A DNA stretch of 64,000 bases from an uncultured Clostridia bacterium (GTDB lineage Bacteria > Bacillota > Clostridia > Christensenellales > UBA1242): NCBI GenBank assembly GCA_937925475.1, contig CALEWH010000022.1, forward strand, positions 96,346 to 160,345, written 5' to 3'. Each line of letters begins with the position of its first letter. Positions within the stretch are counted from its first letter, which is position 1. Below, piece by piece: positions 36,671-44,598 of the stretch. The notes beneath the pieces were generated by a model. The model saw only the letters and a program-made list of their open reading frames with translations, searched no databases and was not told the origin of the DNA. Position numbers and translations under genes: made by a program.

Positions 36671-37564
36671 TTATTCGACGCTTCTCTCGACTTCGCTAGG
36701 ATAAGCAAGCGCAACAGCACCTGGCCCCACATGCGCACCAATGATTGGTCCCATTATACGGATTTCTGGTGTCCAGCCATACTCGTCAACGACCATTTTT
36801 TGAAGGGCTTTTGCTTCTTCTGGTGCACCAGTATGCACGATAACCGGATAGAAAAACTCTTTGCTTGGTGGAAAGTTTTTAACATTGTCTACGACAGACC
36901 TAAATGCTTTTTTGATACCCATTTCCTTGCGTACAATTTCAAGTTTGCCACCTTTTGTAAACTCGATTATTGGTTTCAATGCTAGCATACTTCCAATCGC
37001 TGCCTTTACACCGCTAATTCGACCACCGCGTTTTAAATACATAAGGTCGTTTACAACTATAAAGTGTTGGATTTTGTTTTTAAGTCCATTTAGTTTGTCC
37101 ACAGCTTCGTCGCGGTCTACGCCTTCGTCACGAAGTTTGCAAGCATAACGAACTAGCATTTGTTCGCCGACAGTGGTTGTGTTGCTGTTGACAGCGACAT
37201 AGTCTATGTCTGGATACTTCTCTTTTACCTCGGCAATGGCTTTGTTTGCATTGTCAATAGTAGGACTTAGTCCCGCACTTTGTGTGATGTGGATTAGTTT
37301 TTTAACGCCTTTTTCGGCCATTTTTTCAAACAAGTCAATATGTGCTTGCAAATTTAGGATTGTGGTTTTTGCAACACCACCTTTTCTTAGCCTATTGTAA
37401 AACTCCACATATTCGTCATACGACTTAAAATCGTCAAGATACTCATTTAAAACATTGTTTTCTTCGATAGTAAAGGATAGTTTGCCCCTTTCTACTCCCA
37501 ATTCTGCATATTCGTTTTCGTACAAATCACAGTTTGAATCTGTTGTTATTTCCCAATTTCTCAT
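36671..37564 (-). CDS. DegV family fatty-acid-binding protein
   Basis: The 297-residue protein matches the DegV fold: the WEITTDSNCDL start, the TTILNLQAHIDLFEKM block, HITQSAGLSPTIDNA in the lipid pocket, and LKRGGRISGVKAAIGSMLALKPI, followed by GPIIGAHVGPGAVAL at the end. DegV (FakB-like) proteins hold a fatty acid for the FakA kinase, which makes acyl-phosphate for phospholipid synthesis. No fakA is in the window, and whether this copy serves FakA is not known. GGAG precedes the ATG by six bases. It lies two bases behind the MFS transporter gene, so both are probably on one mRNA. Confidence 0.92.
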   Translation of the reverse strand: MRNWEITTDSNCDLYENEYAELGVERGKLSFTIEENNVLNEYLDDFKSYDEYVEFYNRLRKGGVAKTTILNLQAHIDLFEKMAEKGVKKLIHITQSAGLSPTIDNANKAIAEVKEKYPDIDYVAVNSNTTTVGEQMLVRYACKLRDEGVDRDEAVDKLNGLKNKIQHFIVVNDLMYLKRGGRISGVKAAIGSMLALKPIIEFTKGGKLEIVRKEMGIKKAFRSVVDNVKNFPPSKEFFYPVIVHTGAPEEAKALQKMVVDEYGWTPEIRIMGPIIGAHVGPGAVALAYPSEVERSVE

Positions 37565-37566
37565 AG

Positions 37567-38817
37567 TTACTCCTTAATCAATCTATGTTTTTTCTCGCGT
37601 GCATTTTTTCTGATAACTTCGTTGTATTGTAGATAGTCGACCAGCCACTTGCGGGTTTTTTCTTCGTTGTAAGGGATTAGCCAAATACAAACAAAAAATG
37701 TGACTGACATAAGCACAAATGCAGGAATCATTGTGCCAAAACAACCCGCGCCAATGGCAACAATAACCGAGCCGTTGCTAGTGATTTCGCGCACAAATAG
37801 TGCGGTGTTGGATATCCCCAAAATCCGCGATTTTGTGATAAGTCGCGAAAACATAAACAAGCAAATTGACGAATACATAAAGCCGATTATTGCAAATAGA
37901 ATATAGCCAATCCAGATAGGGATTTTAAAAATTATTGGCAAAATTCCCGCACCGCAAACCACACACGAAACAATGACTGCTGGCATAAGGTCTTTTTTCT
38001 CATTAAGTTTGCCAAAGAAATAACTGCCAAGCCCAAATGCGCCATTGAAAATCGCACTAAATATACCAGCTATCGAATATGAGCCATTTTGAACAAACAA
38101 ATGGATGTTGTAACAAGTGGTGAGTGCGTCCACAAAACAAAATACAAAATAGGTCAAGCCATACATAATAAGGATTTTTATAGCAAGACCTTTACCTATG
38201 GATTTTTGATTTTCATCATGACCAAAAGTAAGTTGGGCATTGGACACCATATCATGATTGAAAGTGCTGTCGCTCTTGCTTTTATAATAATACATCACAA
38301 GTGGGATACATGAGATGATGTAAAGTACAATCGATATCAAAACAACAATTTTCTTATTTACATCTAGCAAAAATCCGCCCACAAGGATTGCAATCAAAAT
38401 GCCAAGTTGTTCGACAAGTCGAGTAAATCCTAGACCTGTGCTTTCTTCTTTGGCTTCCTTTGACGAATAGTTTAGGATAACTTCAAGTGGTATACGCTTG
38501 CAAGTGTCACTAAGACCAACAAAAAATACTGTTCCTATCACTCCTAGCCACAAGTTTGTTTCCATTACAAATATAAACACCGAATAAAGTATCAACGGTA
38601 TAACACGAAGTAGTAAAACAAGTTGGGGCTTAGTGCACATAGGTTTTCTAAGTAGATATGTCACAACTGACCTTATGATATACTGCGCCATAAACGACAA
38701 ACACGCAAGTGCCATCGAGCCTGTTGCTTCGTAGATTATAAGGGGAACAAATGCACTAACTAGGTTTGTAGCGATATTGGCCAACAACTTATGAAAATTA
38801 AGAAGTTTTAATTGCAT
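37567..38817 (-). CDS. Major facilitator superfamily transporter
   Basis: The 416-residue protein has about twelve membrane segments. A short N-terminal stretch leads to NLVSAFVPLIIYEATGSMALACLSF. A charged loop in the middle (YYYKSKSDSTFNHDMV) separates two six-segment halves, and the C-terminus is basic (NAREKKHRLIKE). This is the layout of MFS permeases; the substrate cannot be read from sequence. The ATG at 38817 has GGAGGGG four bases upstream, so the longer frame from 38844 is rejected. A promoter lies at 38864-38891 and a separate promoter-terminator unit further upstream may act as an attenuator. DegV follows after two bases. Confidence 0.85.
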   Translation of the reverse strand: MQLKLLNFHKLLANIATNLVSAFVPLIIYEATGSMALACLSFMAQYIIRSVVTYLLRKPMCTKPQLVLLLRVIPLILYSVFIFVMETNLWLGVIGTVFFVGLSDTCKRIPLEVILNYSSKEAKEESTGLGFTRLVEQLGILIAILVGGFLLDVNKKIVVLISIVLYIISCIPLVMYYYKSKSDSTFNHDMVSNAQLTFGHDENQKSIGKGLAIKILIMYGLTYFVFCFVDALTTCYNIHLFVQNGSYSIAGIFSAIFNGAFGLGSYFFGKLNEKKDLMPAVIVSCVVCGAGILPIIFKIPIWIGYILFAIIGFMYSSICLFMFSRLITKSRILGISNTALFVREITSNGSVIVAIGAGCFGTMIPAFVLMSVTFFVCIWLIPYNEEKTRKWLVDYLQYNEVIRKNAREKKHRLIKE

Positions 38818-38863
38818 TTCCCCTCCAAATACGATTTGATACATAGTATCACATAGTATCTAG

Positions 38864-38891
38864 ATTATACATAAAATATTTTCTACAACAA
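38864..38891 (-). promoter_or_regulatory. Promoter of the MFS-DegV operon
   Basis: On the minus strand TTGTTG (38886-38891) is 16 bases ahead of TATAAT (38864-38869). A tandem 10-base repeat ACATAGTATC (38841-38860, plus-strand sense) covers the expected transcription start. Confidence 0.55.
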
Positions 38892-38921
38892 AACATTTTC
38901 GCAATGATTTGTGATTAAAAA

Positions 38922-38952
38922 CAAAAAAAAGAGAGGCGGGAAAGAGCCTCTC
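38922..38952 (-). terminator. Strong terminator in front of the MFS gene
   Basis: GAGAGGC/GCCTCTC stem followed on the minus strand by eight T bases. It ends either the upstream hypothetical gene, the candidate small RNA, or both. Confidence 0.9.
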
Positions 38953-39022
38953 TCTACCTGATATATGTGTATGTATAAAAGGTAGAATGAAAAATGGAAA
39001 AACATTTTATTATCTAAAATGC
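38922..39022 (-). ncRNA. Candidate ~100-nt small RNA or attenuator leader
   Basis: A near-perfect promoter (39029-39057) and a strong terminator (38922-38952) on the same strand bracket about 100 bases. A frame without a ribosome site inside it would begin MFFHFSFYLLYIHIYQ, rich in Phe, Tyr and His, and would run into the terminator. The unit may be a small RNA or a leader that controls the MFS gene 105 bases further on. Confidence 0.5.
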
Positions 39023-39028
39023 ACTTAT

Positions 39029-39057
39029 ATAATAACTCCAAAATAGTTATTTGTCAA
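39029..39057 (-). promoter_or_regulatory. Near-consensus sigma-A promoter without a gene directly behind it
   Basis: On the minus strand a perfect TTGACA (39052-39057) lies exactly 17 bases ahead of TATTAT (39029-39034). It sits downstream of the hypothetical gene at 39088-40104. Confidence 0.8.
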
Positions 39058-39087
39058 TACCTAATTTGCAAATATTTTGTCGAAAAA

Positions 39088-40104
39088 TTAAATATTTTTT
39101 AATAACTTTTTAACAGCAACATAATCATTAATTGTCACCTTTATTCCACGCGACATTATTACAATTATTGATCTGTTGTCATTTTTTGAGCGAACTATAC
39201 TTTCTTGCATTTTTTCTTTTTTATTAATCTGCTCATTTTCTGTAAGTTTTTCGTCAGATCTGTCAAGCAAATATCCTTTTATTTTTACAATGATTTTGTT
39301 TTTGTCCCAGTACTCGATTTGACTACTCACCTTTTTATCATTATCCCTAATTATCACATTTGGATTGTATATCCCTTCACCAAATATAGTGAGTGTGTTT
39401 TTGTATTTGGGCACAAGTCCATACACACTAAGCGTCTGTGACGGAATGTATGATTTTGGCGTGTTCACAATTTGCAACTGATTGACGATATCTACGACAC
39501 TATCATTTACTATGTTTTCACGCACTACACAATTTTCATTTACTTTCACATTTTGTCCAAGACTACAAAACTTGATTGTTACATTATTTTCTAATATGCA
39601 CTTTTTGTCAATAACATACGACTTTGTGTCATTAAGTAATATATTATTGTCATTATCCACAACATTCAAAACATTTTCATCATAGTGGCGATCACCTATA
39701 TTTACATTTGAAAATATCCTACATTCTTCACAAATTTTATAATCACCATATATATTTATATTTGTCCCTACAAGTTTTACATCTTTTGAAATACTAGCAA
39801 AAGGCGATAAATAAATAGATGTAAGCCTTTCTAGAAAGCCCACATAATCGCTTAGACCTTGCGAATTTATAGGGGCTAATCTATTATCAATAATGTGCCT
39901 TACAATCAAATAATAATAAAGTGCAACACTTCCATATATGTTTTCATTGTTGTTGGATTTTACAAAGTTTTTATTTATGTCATCAATCCACTTTAAATCC
40001 ATTATTCCAAAAAAGTATTTTATTACACTTTTGGTTTTTTCAAGGTTCAAATATTCAATTATATCAAAGATATTGTTTTCAAATTTTATATTTTCCATAT
40101 TCAT
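39088..40104 (-). CDS. Hypothetical protein with beta-helix-like middle
   Basis: I do not recognise this 338-residue protein. Residues ~105-205 alternate short hydrophobic strands with turns at roughly six-residue steps (KICEECRIFSNVNIGD, KKCILENNVTIKF, QNVKVNENCVVRENIV), which resembles a left-handed beta-helix. Residues ~225-275 (LTIFGEGIYNPNVIIRDN, then NKIIVKIKGYL) recall a small IPT/TIG-like sheet. No signal peptide or membrane segment is seen, and Lys and Asn are frequent. There is no clear ribosome site ahead of the ATG at 40104; the ATG at 40098 is an alternative. It stands alone between pheT and the candidate small RNA. Function unknown. Confidence 0.6.
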   Translation of the reverse strand: MNMENIKFENNIFDIIEYLNLEKTKSVIKYFFGIMDLKWIDDINKNFVKSNNNENIYGSVALYYYLIVRHIIDNRLAPINSQGLSDYVGFLERLTSIYLSPFASISKDVKLVGTNINIYGDYKICEECRIFSNVNIGDRHYDENVLNVVDNDNNILLNDTKSYVIDKKCILENNVTIKFCSLGQNVKVNENCVVRENIVNDSVVDIVNQLQIVNTPKSYIPSQTLSVYGLVPKYKNTLTIFGEGIYNPNVIIRDNDKKVSSQIEYWDKNKIIVKIKGYLLDRSDEKLTENEQINKKEKMQESIVRSKNDNRSIIVIMSRGIKVTINDYVAVKKLLKNI

Positions 40105-40133
40105 TATTTATGATTATGAGATATAAAAAGTGT

Positions 40134-40158
40134 ATAAAAAAAGGAGCATACGCTCCTT
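40134..40158 (-). terminator. Terminator of the pheST operon
   Basis: AAGGAGC/GCTCCTT stem with a four-base loop, followed on the minus strand by seven T bases, two bases past the pheT stop. Confidence 0.9.
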
Positions 40159-40160
40159 AA

Positions 40161-42506
40161 TTACAATTTTAAATTTATATTGTTTTCTTTAAATGCATTG
40201 ATTACATTTTTGTGGAATGCATCAATTTCATCATTTACAAGTGTACGAGTAAGCGAATACAACTCATAGTGCAAAGTATAACTCTTCGTGTTTTCCATTT
40301 CGTACACATCAAGTAGTGAAACTTTGTATACAAAATCAGCTTTCACGCTATAAGCTATTTTTTCAATATCCGCATAGTTTTTATCCTTTGGAAGCAAGAA
40401 ATTGAAGTCAAGTTCGCTTTTTGGATACTTTGAAACTTGTTCGAAATGAGTAGGTTGTTCGTCCATTGTCATAAGCTTGTCCCAATCAAGTTCGACAAGC
40501 GTAATGTCGGCTTTCTTGTCTGGTTTGTTGGCTGGATGCAAAGACGATATAAGTCCTACTACTTGGCCATTTACTACTACATCATAATAGTTGGCTGGTG
40601 ACAAGTACTCGTATTTTGGCTTAGAAGGCACATATTTTGGCTCAACTTTAATCACATAACGAAGTATATAGTCCACCATCTCTTTCGCTTTAAACAAGCC
40701 ATTTACGCCTTCTTTGTTGTATAGCCCCATAGCCAAACTCTTTTCTTCGATTACAAGGTTTTGTTTGTCCATGGCAGTCGCAATTCGACCTATCTCAAAT
40801 GCACCAAAGTTTGTGTAAGTAGACTTATTGTCAGCGATTACTTTAAGCATACTTGGAAGTATGCTATTTCTTATAGCGTCGTTTTCTTTGTTTATAGCAT
40901 TGACAATTCTAACAACACTCTTTGGATTAATGTTGTATTTTGCGTTACTCTCGCTATCATACCATACATAACTATGTGTTTCGTGCATATTATAGCGGGT
41001 TGCAAGCGCATATTTGACATCGTATTCTAGCGCAATTTGTTTGTCAAGTGGTTGTGGCGATATCTCTTGATAAGTAGGAAGTGGAAGTATATTGTCGTAT
41101 CCATATATACGAGTTATTTCCTCGACTATATCTTGTTTGCCATTTATATCTTTTGTGTTTCTAAATGTCGGAACATCAATAGTAAACACACCATTTTTCT
41201 CAGTAATTCCAAATTGTAGACTTTTTAATATTCTCACAATTTGTTTTGTAGGAATATCAATACCTACAAAATTGTCGATATATTGTTTTGTAATAGTAAT
41301 AGTTTTTGGAGCGTAGTGGAAATTGTACACATCAGTGATTGCACTATTTACTTTTGCGCCCTTATCATACTTTTTAGCAATATATACAAATCTGCTAAGT
41401 GCAGTCATTGTAAGTTCGGGGTCAAGCATTTTCTCATACCTTGCGCTCGCTTCTGTGCGAAGTCCAAGCGACAAAGCAGTTTTTCTTACTTTGCTTCCGT
41501 CAAAACAAGCACTTTCAATAAGTACATTTGTTGTGTCTGGGTTTATCTCGCTATCAAGTCCGCCCATAACACCTGCTATCGCTACTGGCTTTTTGCCATC
41601 AGTGATGACCATTGTGTTTTTAGCAAGCATACGCTCTTCTTTATCAAGTGTCACAAATTTTGTGTCTTCTTTCAAGTCAACAACACCAACACTCGCTACA
41701 ATGTCATTATCAAAACTGTGCATTGGTTGGCCAACTTCAAGCATAATGTAGTTTGTGATATCGGCTATAAAATTGATAGGACGCATTCCGGCATAATATA
41801 GTCGGATTTGCATTTCAAGTGGCGAAACCTTGCGAGTGATGTTGCTCATTGTTGCACTTGTATAACGATAACAACTTGGCGATTTGACATCAACTTTTAC
41901 TTTCTCAGTTCCCCACTCACCGCTGTATGTTTTTAGTGGTTTTAGTGGTCTACCAGTAAGTGCAGAAATCTCGCGTGCAATACCATAGTGTCCCCACATA
42001 TCCGGTCTATTTGTAAGGCTCTTATTATCAATCTCAAACACAACATCTTCAACTGGCAAAACTTCTTTCAAGTCTTTGCCGATAGGTGTGTCATTTGGTA
42101 AAATAAGCAGTCCCGAGTTGTCGTCAGTGATATCAAGTTCTTTTGCGCTACAACACATACCAAAACTATTGTATCCACCCACAACCGCAGGTCTTATTGT
42201 CATATCGCCCACACGAGCGCCTTCGACAGCAACTGGCACAACAGCGCCTTCAAAAACATTTGGGGCACCACAAACAATGTCAAGTATCTTATCACCAACA
42301 TTTACTTTAAGCAAGTGCAATTTTTTGCTGTTTGGGTGATTGGTTATTGATTCGATTCTGCCCACAACAACTCCGTCAAAGCCGTTGCCTTTTCTCTCAC
42401 ACCCCTCAACTTCAGCACACGACAAAGTAAATTGGTCAAGAAGTTTGTCAATATTAATGCCCTTCAAATCTACAAAATCATTTATCCAATTAAGTGAAAT
42501 ATACAT
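40161..42506 (-). CDS. pheT: Phenylalanine-tRNA ligase beta subunit
   Basis: The 781-residue protein has the full PheT layout. The N-terminal YISLNWINDFVDLKGI helix leads into a tRNA-binding EMAP/OB domain (VVVGRIESITNHPNSKKLHLLKVNVG, residues ~45-155). B3/B4 editing blocks follow (SARYEKMLDP), then B5 (DIVEEITRIYGYDNI) and the core with NSILPSMLKVIADN. The C-terminal anticodon-binding fold contains SKYPKSELDFNFLLP. With PheS it forms the alpha2-beta2 enzyme that charges tRNA-Phe and edits Tyr-tRNA-Phe. It lies nine bases behind pheS and is controlled by the same T-box. Length is normal. Confidence 0.97.
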   Translation of the reverse strand: MYISLNWINDFVDLKGINIDKLLDQFTLSCAEVEGCERKGNGFDGVVVGRIESITNHPNSKKLHLLKVNVGDKILDIVCGAPNVFEGAVVPVAVEGARVGDMTIRPAVVGGYNSFGMCCSAKELDITDDNSGLLILPNDTPIGKDLKEVLPVEDVVFEIDNKSLTNRPDMWGHYGIAREISALTGRPLKPLKTYSGEWGTEKVKVDVKSPSCYRYTSATMSNITRKVSPLEMQIRLYYAGMRPINFIADITNYIMLEVGQPMHSFDNDIVASVGVVDLKEDTKFVTLDKEERMLAKNTMVITDGKKPVAIAGVMGGLDSEINPDTTNVLIESACFDGSKVRKTALSLGLRTEASARYEKMLDPELTMTALSRFVYIAKKYDKGAKVNSAITDVYNFHYAPKTITITKQYIDNFVGIDIPTKQIVRILKSLQFGITEKNGVFTIDVPTFRNTKDINGKQDIVEEITRIYGYDNILPLPTYQEISPQPLDKQIALEYDVKYALATRYNMHETHSYVWYDSESNAKYNINPKSVVRIVNAINKENDAIRNSILPSMLKVIADNKSTYTNFGAFEIGRIATAMDKQNLVIEEKSLAMGLYNKEGVNGLFKAKEMVDYILRYVIKVEPKYVPSKPKYEYLSPANYYDVVVNGQVVGLISSLHPANKPDKKADITLVELDWDKLMTMDEQPTHFEQVSKYPKSELDFNFLLPKDKNYADIEKIAYSVKADFVYKVSLLDVYEMENTKSYTLHYELYSLTRTLVNDEIDAFHKNVINAFKENNINLKL

Positions 42507-42515
42507 AATGTTCTC

Positions 42516-43544
42516 CTATTTCAATTTGGCTTGACTTAGTTTGTCAAGTTTTCCCGAATTCATAATGCGAATGTCGTTTATATCAAAAGTCATCATCGCA
42601 AGGCGAGTAAAGCCCATTCCAAAAGCAAATCCTTGATACTCTTCGGGGTCAATTCCGCCCATTCGAAGCACTTCTGGGTGTATCATTCCGCAAGGGCACA
42701 ATTCTATCCAACCGCCTTGTTTGCAAGTACGACAGCCTTTTCCGTCACAGAAAGGACAACTGCAATCAAGTTCGAATCCTGGCTCAACGAATGGGAAAAA
42801 TCCCGGACGAAGCCTTACTTTCATTTCTTTTCCAAAAACTTGTGAAAGAGTGGTCTTCATAAAGTAAATAAGATTGCTGATATTGATGTTTTTATCAATA
42901 ACCATTCCTTCAAGTTGGAAGAAAGTGTTGTCGTGCGACGCATCAAGTTCTTCATTTCTAAAACAGCGTCCTGGGAATATGACTCTAAGTGGCGCGCCAT
43001 ATTTGCGCATAATGCGGTTTTGTCCAGCAGATGTTTGGGTTTTCAAAACCTCACCATTCTCCAAATAGAATGTGTCTTGCATATCGCGTGCAGGGTGATT
43101 TTTTGGCACATTAACCGACTCAAAGTTGTTGTACTCAGTCTCTATTTCGTGACCGTCCTCAACCGCAAAACCCATACTTGTAAATATGTCAATTACTTTC
43201 TTTTGCACGATTGTGATTGGATGAAGACTGCCCACACACTCACTCGATGGACGAGTAAGGTCAACATGTTCAGTCAAATACAACGCCTTCTCAATTTCTT
43301 TCTTAGCCAAAACTTCTTTAATGTCATCTAGTTTTGCTTCGATTTCTTTTTTGACATTGTTTACTTCTTCGCCATAAGCGCGTTTTTGGTCAGACGGAAT
43401 ATCTTTTATCTTTTTCAAAGCATCAGTAACAATGCCGTTTTTGCCAAGATATTTGACCCTTATATCATTAAGGGCCTTGTCATCGTCTACCGACTCACAC
43501 TCTTTTGCAAATGCAAGTAAAATGTTTTGTAAATCTTTATTCAT
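42516..43544 (-). CDS. pheS: Phenylalanine-tRNA ligase alpha subunit
   Basis: The 342-residue protein is PheS. A coiled-coil N-terminal arm (~1-85) is followed by the class II catalytic core with motif 1 (LHPITIVQKKVIDIFTSMGF), motif 2 (RVIFPGRCFRNEELDASHDNTFFQLEG) and motif 3 (GFAFGMGFTRLAMM). A CSCPFCDGKGCRTCKQGG cysteine insert sits in the core; such a zinc-knuckle-like insert occurs in some clostridial PheS. The start is ATG 43544, with AGGAGG five bases upstream; the longer frame from 43571 would start in the terminator of the T-box. Charging of tRNA-Phe is regulated by the upstream T-box. Confidence 0.97.
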   Translation of the reverse strand: MNKDLQNILLAFAKECESVDDDKALNDIRVKYLGKNGIVTDALKKIKDIPSDQKRAYGEEVNNVKKEIEAKLDDIKEVLAKKEIEKALYLTEHVDLTRPSSECVGSLHPITIVQKKVIDIFTSMGFAVEDGHEIETEYNNFESVNVPKNHPARDMQDTFYLENGEVLKTQTSAGQNRIMRKYGAPLRVIFPGRCFRNEELDASHDNTFFQLEGMVIDKNINISNLIYFMKTTLSQVFGKEMKVRLRPGFFPFVEPGFELDCSCPFCDGKGCRTCKQGGWIELCPCGMIHPEVLRMGGIDPEEYQGFAFGMGFTRLAMMTFDINDIRIMNSGKLDKLSQAKLK

Positions 43545-43558
43545 AAATCCTCCTAAAT

Positions 43559-43775
43559 AAAAAAATCCCATGCTTTCGCAAGGGACGAATATATCGTGGT
43601 ACCACCCTATTTACTTCTCGTTAAGACTGTTACGGAGTCACCGTCCCTACTTTTCACAGGGCAACTCGAATGCCGAAATTCGTGCGACAAACCTTCCTAT
43701 CTTCTTCACACCACCGAAAACTCTCTGTAAGGGTATCTGTCCACTACTTATACATTGTCATAGTTTTTTATACTG
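43559..43775 (-). ncRNA. T-box riboswitch controlling pheST
   Basis: The leader contains the T-box core GGGTGGTACCACG (43595-43607, minus strand), a terminator TCCCTTGC-GAAA-GCATGGGA with seven T bases (43559-43586), and an upstream Stem I with the AGAGAG start and AGAAG-type loop. T-boxes bind uncharged tRNA through a specifier codon and the CCA end, and let transcription continue when the tRNA is uncharged. UUC (Phe) occurs at 43668-43670 and at 43675-43677 in the expected Stem I region; I cannot decide between them. Confidence 0.92.
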
Positions 43776-43780
43776 AGTTT

Positions 43781-43809
43781 AGTCTAACATTAAAAAATCA
43801 CGATGTCAA
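43781..43809 (-). promoter_or_regulatory. Promoter of the T-box-pheST transcript
   Basis: Perfect TTGACA (43804-43809) on the minus strand, 17 bases ahead of TAGACT (43781-43786). It lies back-to-back with the plus-strand promoter at 43824-43853. Confidence 0.75.
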
Positions 43810-43823
43810 CACCATTTGCCACT

Positions 43824-43853
43824 TTCACAAAAAAACATAGACCTACATACAAT
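43824..43853 (+). promoter_or_regulatory. Promoter of the Cys-rich mini-gene
   Basis: TTCACA (43824-43829) and TACAAT (43848-43853) are 18 bases apart; each is one base from consensus. Transcription would begin near 43860, 25 bases ahead of the small ORF. Confidence 0.6.
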
Positions 43854-43884
43854 GCAATAGGCACATATGCCAAAGGAGAGAGAT

Positions 43885-44016
43885 ATGTGTTGTAGAAATC
43901 GTTGTTATAGTTGTTGTGGCGCAAGGTACAACTGCTGTGTTTGCCTAAACGCCTTTAATCGTTGTGGCAGACTTGATAGTTTTAATTATTTTTCATATAT
44001 TACTAGCACACGCTAA
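43885..44016 (+). CDS. 43-residue Cys-rich small protein
   Basis: A 43-codon frame begins MCCRNRCYSCCGARYNCCVC and ends at TAA 44014-44016. It has nine cysteines in the first 27 residues (2, 3, 7, 10, 11, 17, 18, 20, 27), four Arg in the same region plus others later, and an aromatic, Cys-free tail. AAAGGAGAG lies four to ten bases ahead of the ATG, a near-consensus promoter lies at 43824-43853, and a strong terminator begins at its stop codon. The whole unit therefore looks like a real single gene. I know no family for it; metal binding or a spore or redox role is possible. It lies between pheS and nrdG. Confidence 0.65.
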   Translation: MCCRNRCYSCCGARYNCCVCLNAFNRCGRLDSFNYFSYITSTR

Positions 44017-44048
44017 AAAAAGAGAACACGCAATGTGTTCTCTTTTTT
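44015..44048. terminator. Bidirectional terminator between the Cys-rich gene and nrdG
   Basis: AGAGAACAC/GTGTTCTCT stem with a five-base loop and A/T runs on both sides. It serves the plus-strand mini-gene and the minus-strand nrdDG operon. Confidence 0.9.
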
Positions 44049-44055
44049 ACATAAA

Positions 44056-44598
44056 CTAACATACTTTTCCAACAATAGTTTCGAGATTGTTCCATTTTTC
44101 GCTTAAATCAAGCACTGGTCTGCATTCAAGCATCGACTTGTGAAGATCGATAATGCGTTGGTTGCTACTTCCGCAAAACTTCAAACGATAGTCGCGTTTT
44201 GCTTGCTCAAATCTGCCATCTACTAAGATGTCGGCAATGCTCAAAAGTTGTTTTTGAGCATCACTGCCATGCTCCATAATGTACTCAAATTTAAAACCTG
44301 TGTATATCGCAAGGTTTAGTCCCATCTCCTTAACTTTAATCGCAAGGTCCAATAGTTCTTGCGCTTGGCAAAGTGGTTCACCACCGGAAAAAGTAACCCC
44401 ACTTAGTAGCGGATTTTCTTTTATCTCGTCCAACAACTCTTCAGTTGTTCCCACAGTGCCACCGGCAAAATCCCATGTTTGAGGATTGTGACAGCCTTCG
44501 CAATGATGCGGACAACCTTGCACAAAAACTGTGTATCTAAGTCCTGGTCCGTCAGTAATCGAATCGTTTACTCTTCCAGCAAGTTTGATATTACACAT
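44056..44598 (-). CDS. nrdG: Anaerobic ribonucleotide reductase activating protein
   Basis: The 180-residue protein is a small radical-SAM enzyme. The CPHHCEGC cluster (CX3CX2C, residues ~29-36) binds a 4Fe-4S centre, followed by HNPQTWDF typical of NrdG, and SGVTFSGGEPLCQ is the SAM-binding GGE motif. It installs the glycyl radical on NrdD. The start overlaps the nrdD stop by eight bases, so the two are translated together. Expression should follow the NrdR boxes ahead of nrdD. Length is usual. Confidence 0.96.
   Translation of the reverse strand: MCNIKLAGRVNDSITDGPGLRYTVFVQGCPHHCEGCHNPQTWDFAGGTVGTTEELLDEIKENPLLSGVTFSGGEPLCQAQELLDLAIKVKEMGLNLAIYTGFKFEYIMEHGSDAQKQLLSIADILVDGRFEQAKRDYRLKFCGSSNQRIIDLHKSMLECRPVLDLSEKWNNLETIVGKVC

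Noticed and set aside
41241..41801. 186-codon plus-strand frame inside pheT
   Set aside because: It is opposite the conserved core of PheT and has no ribosome site or known motif.
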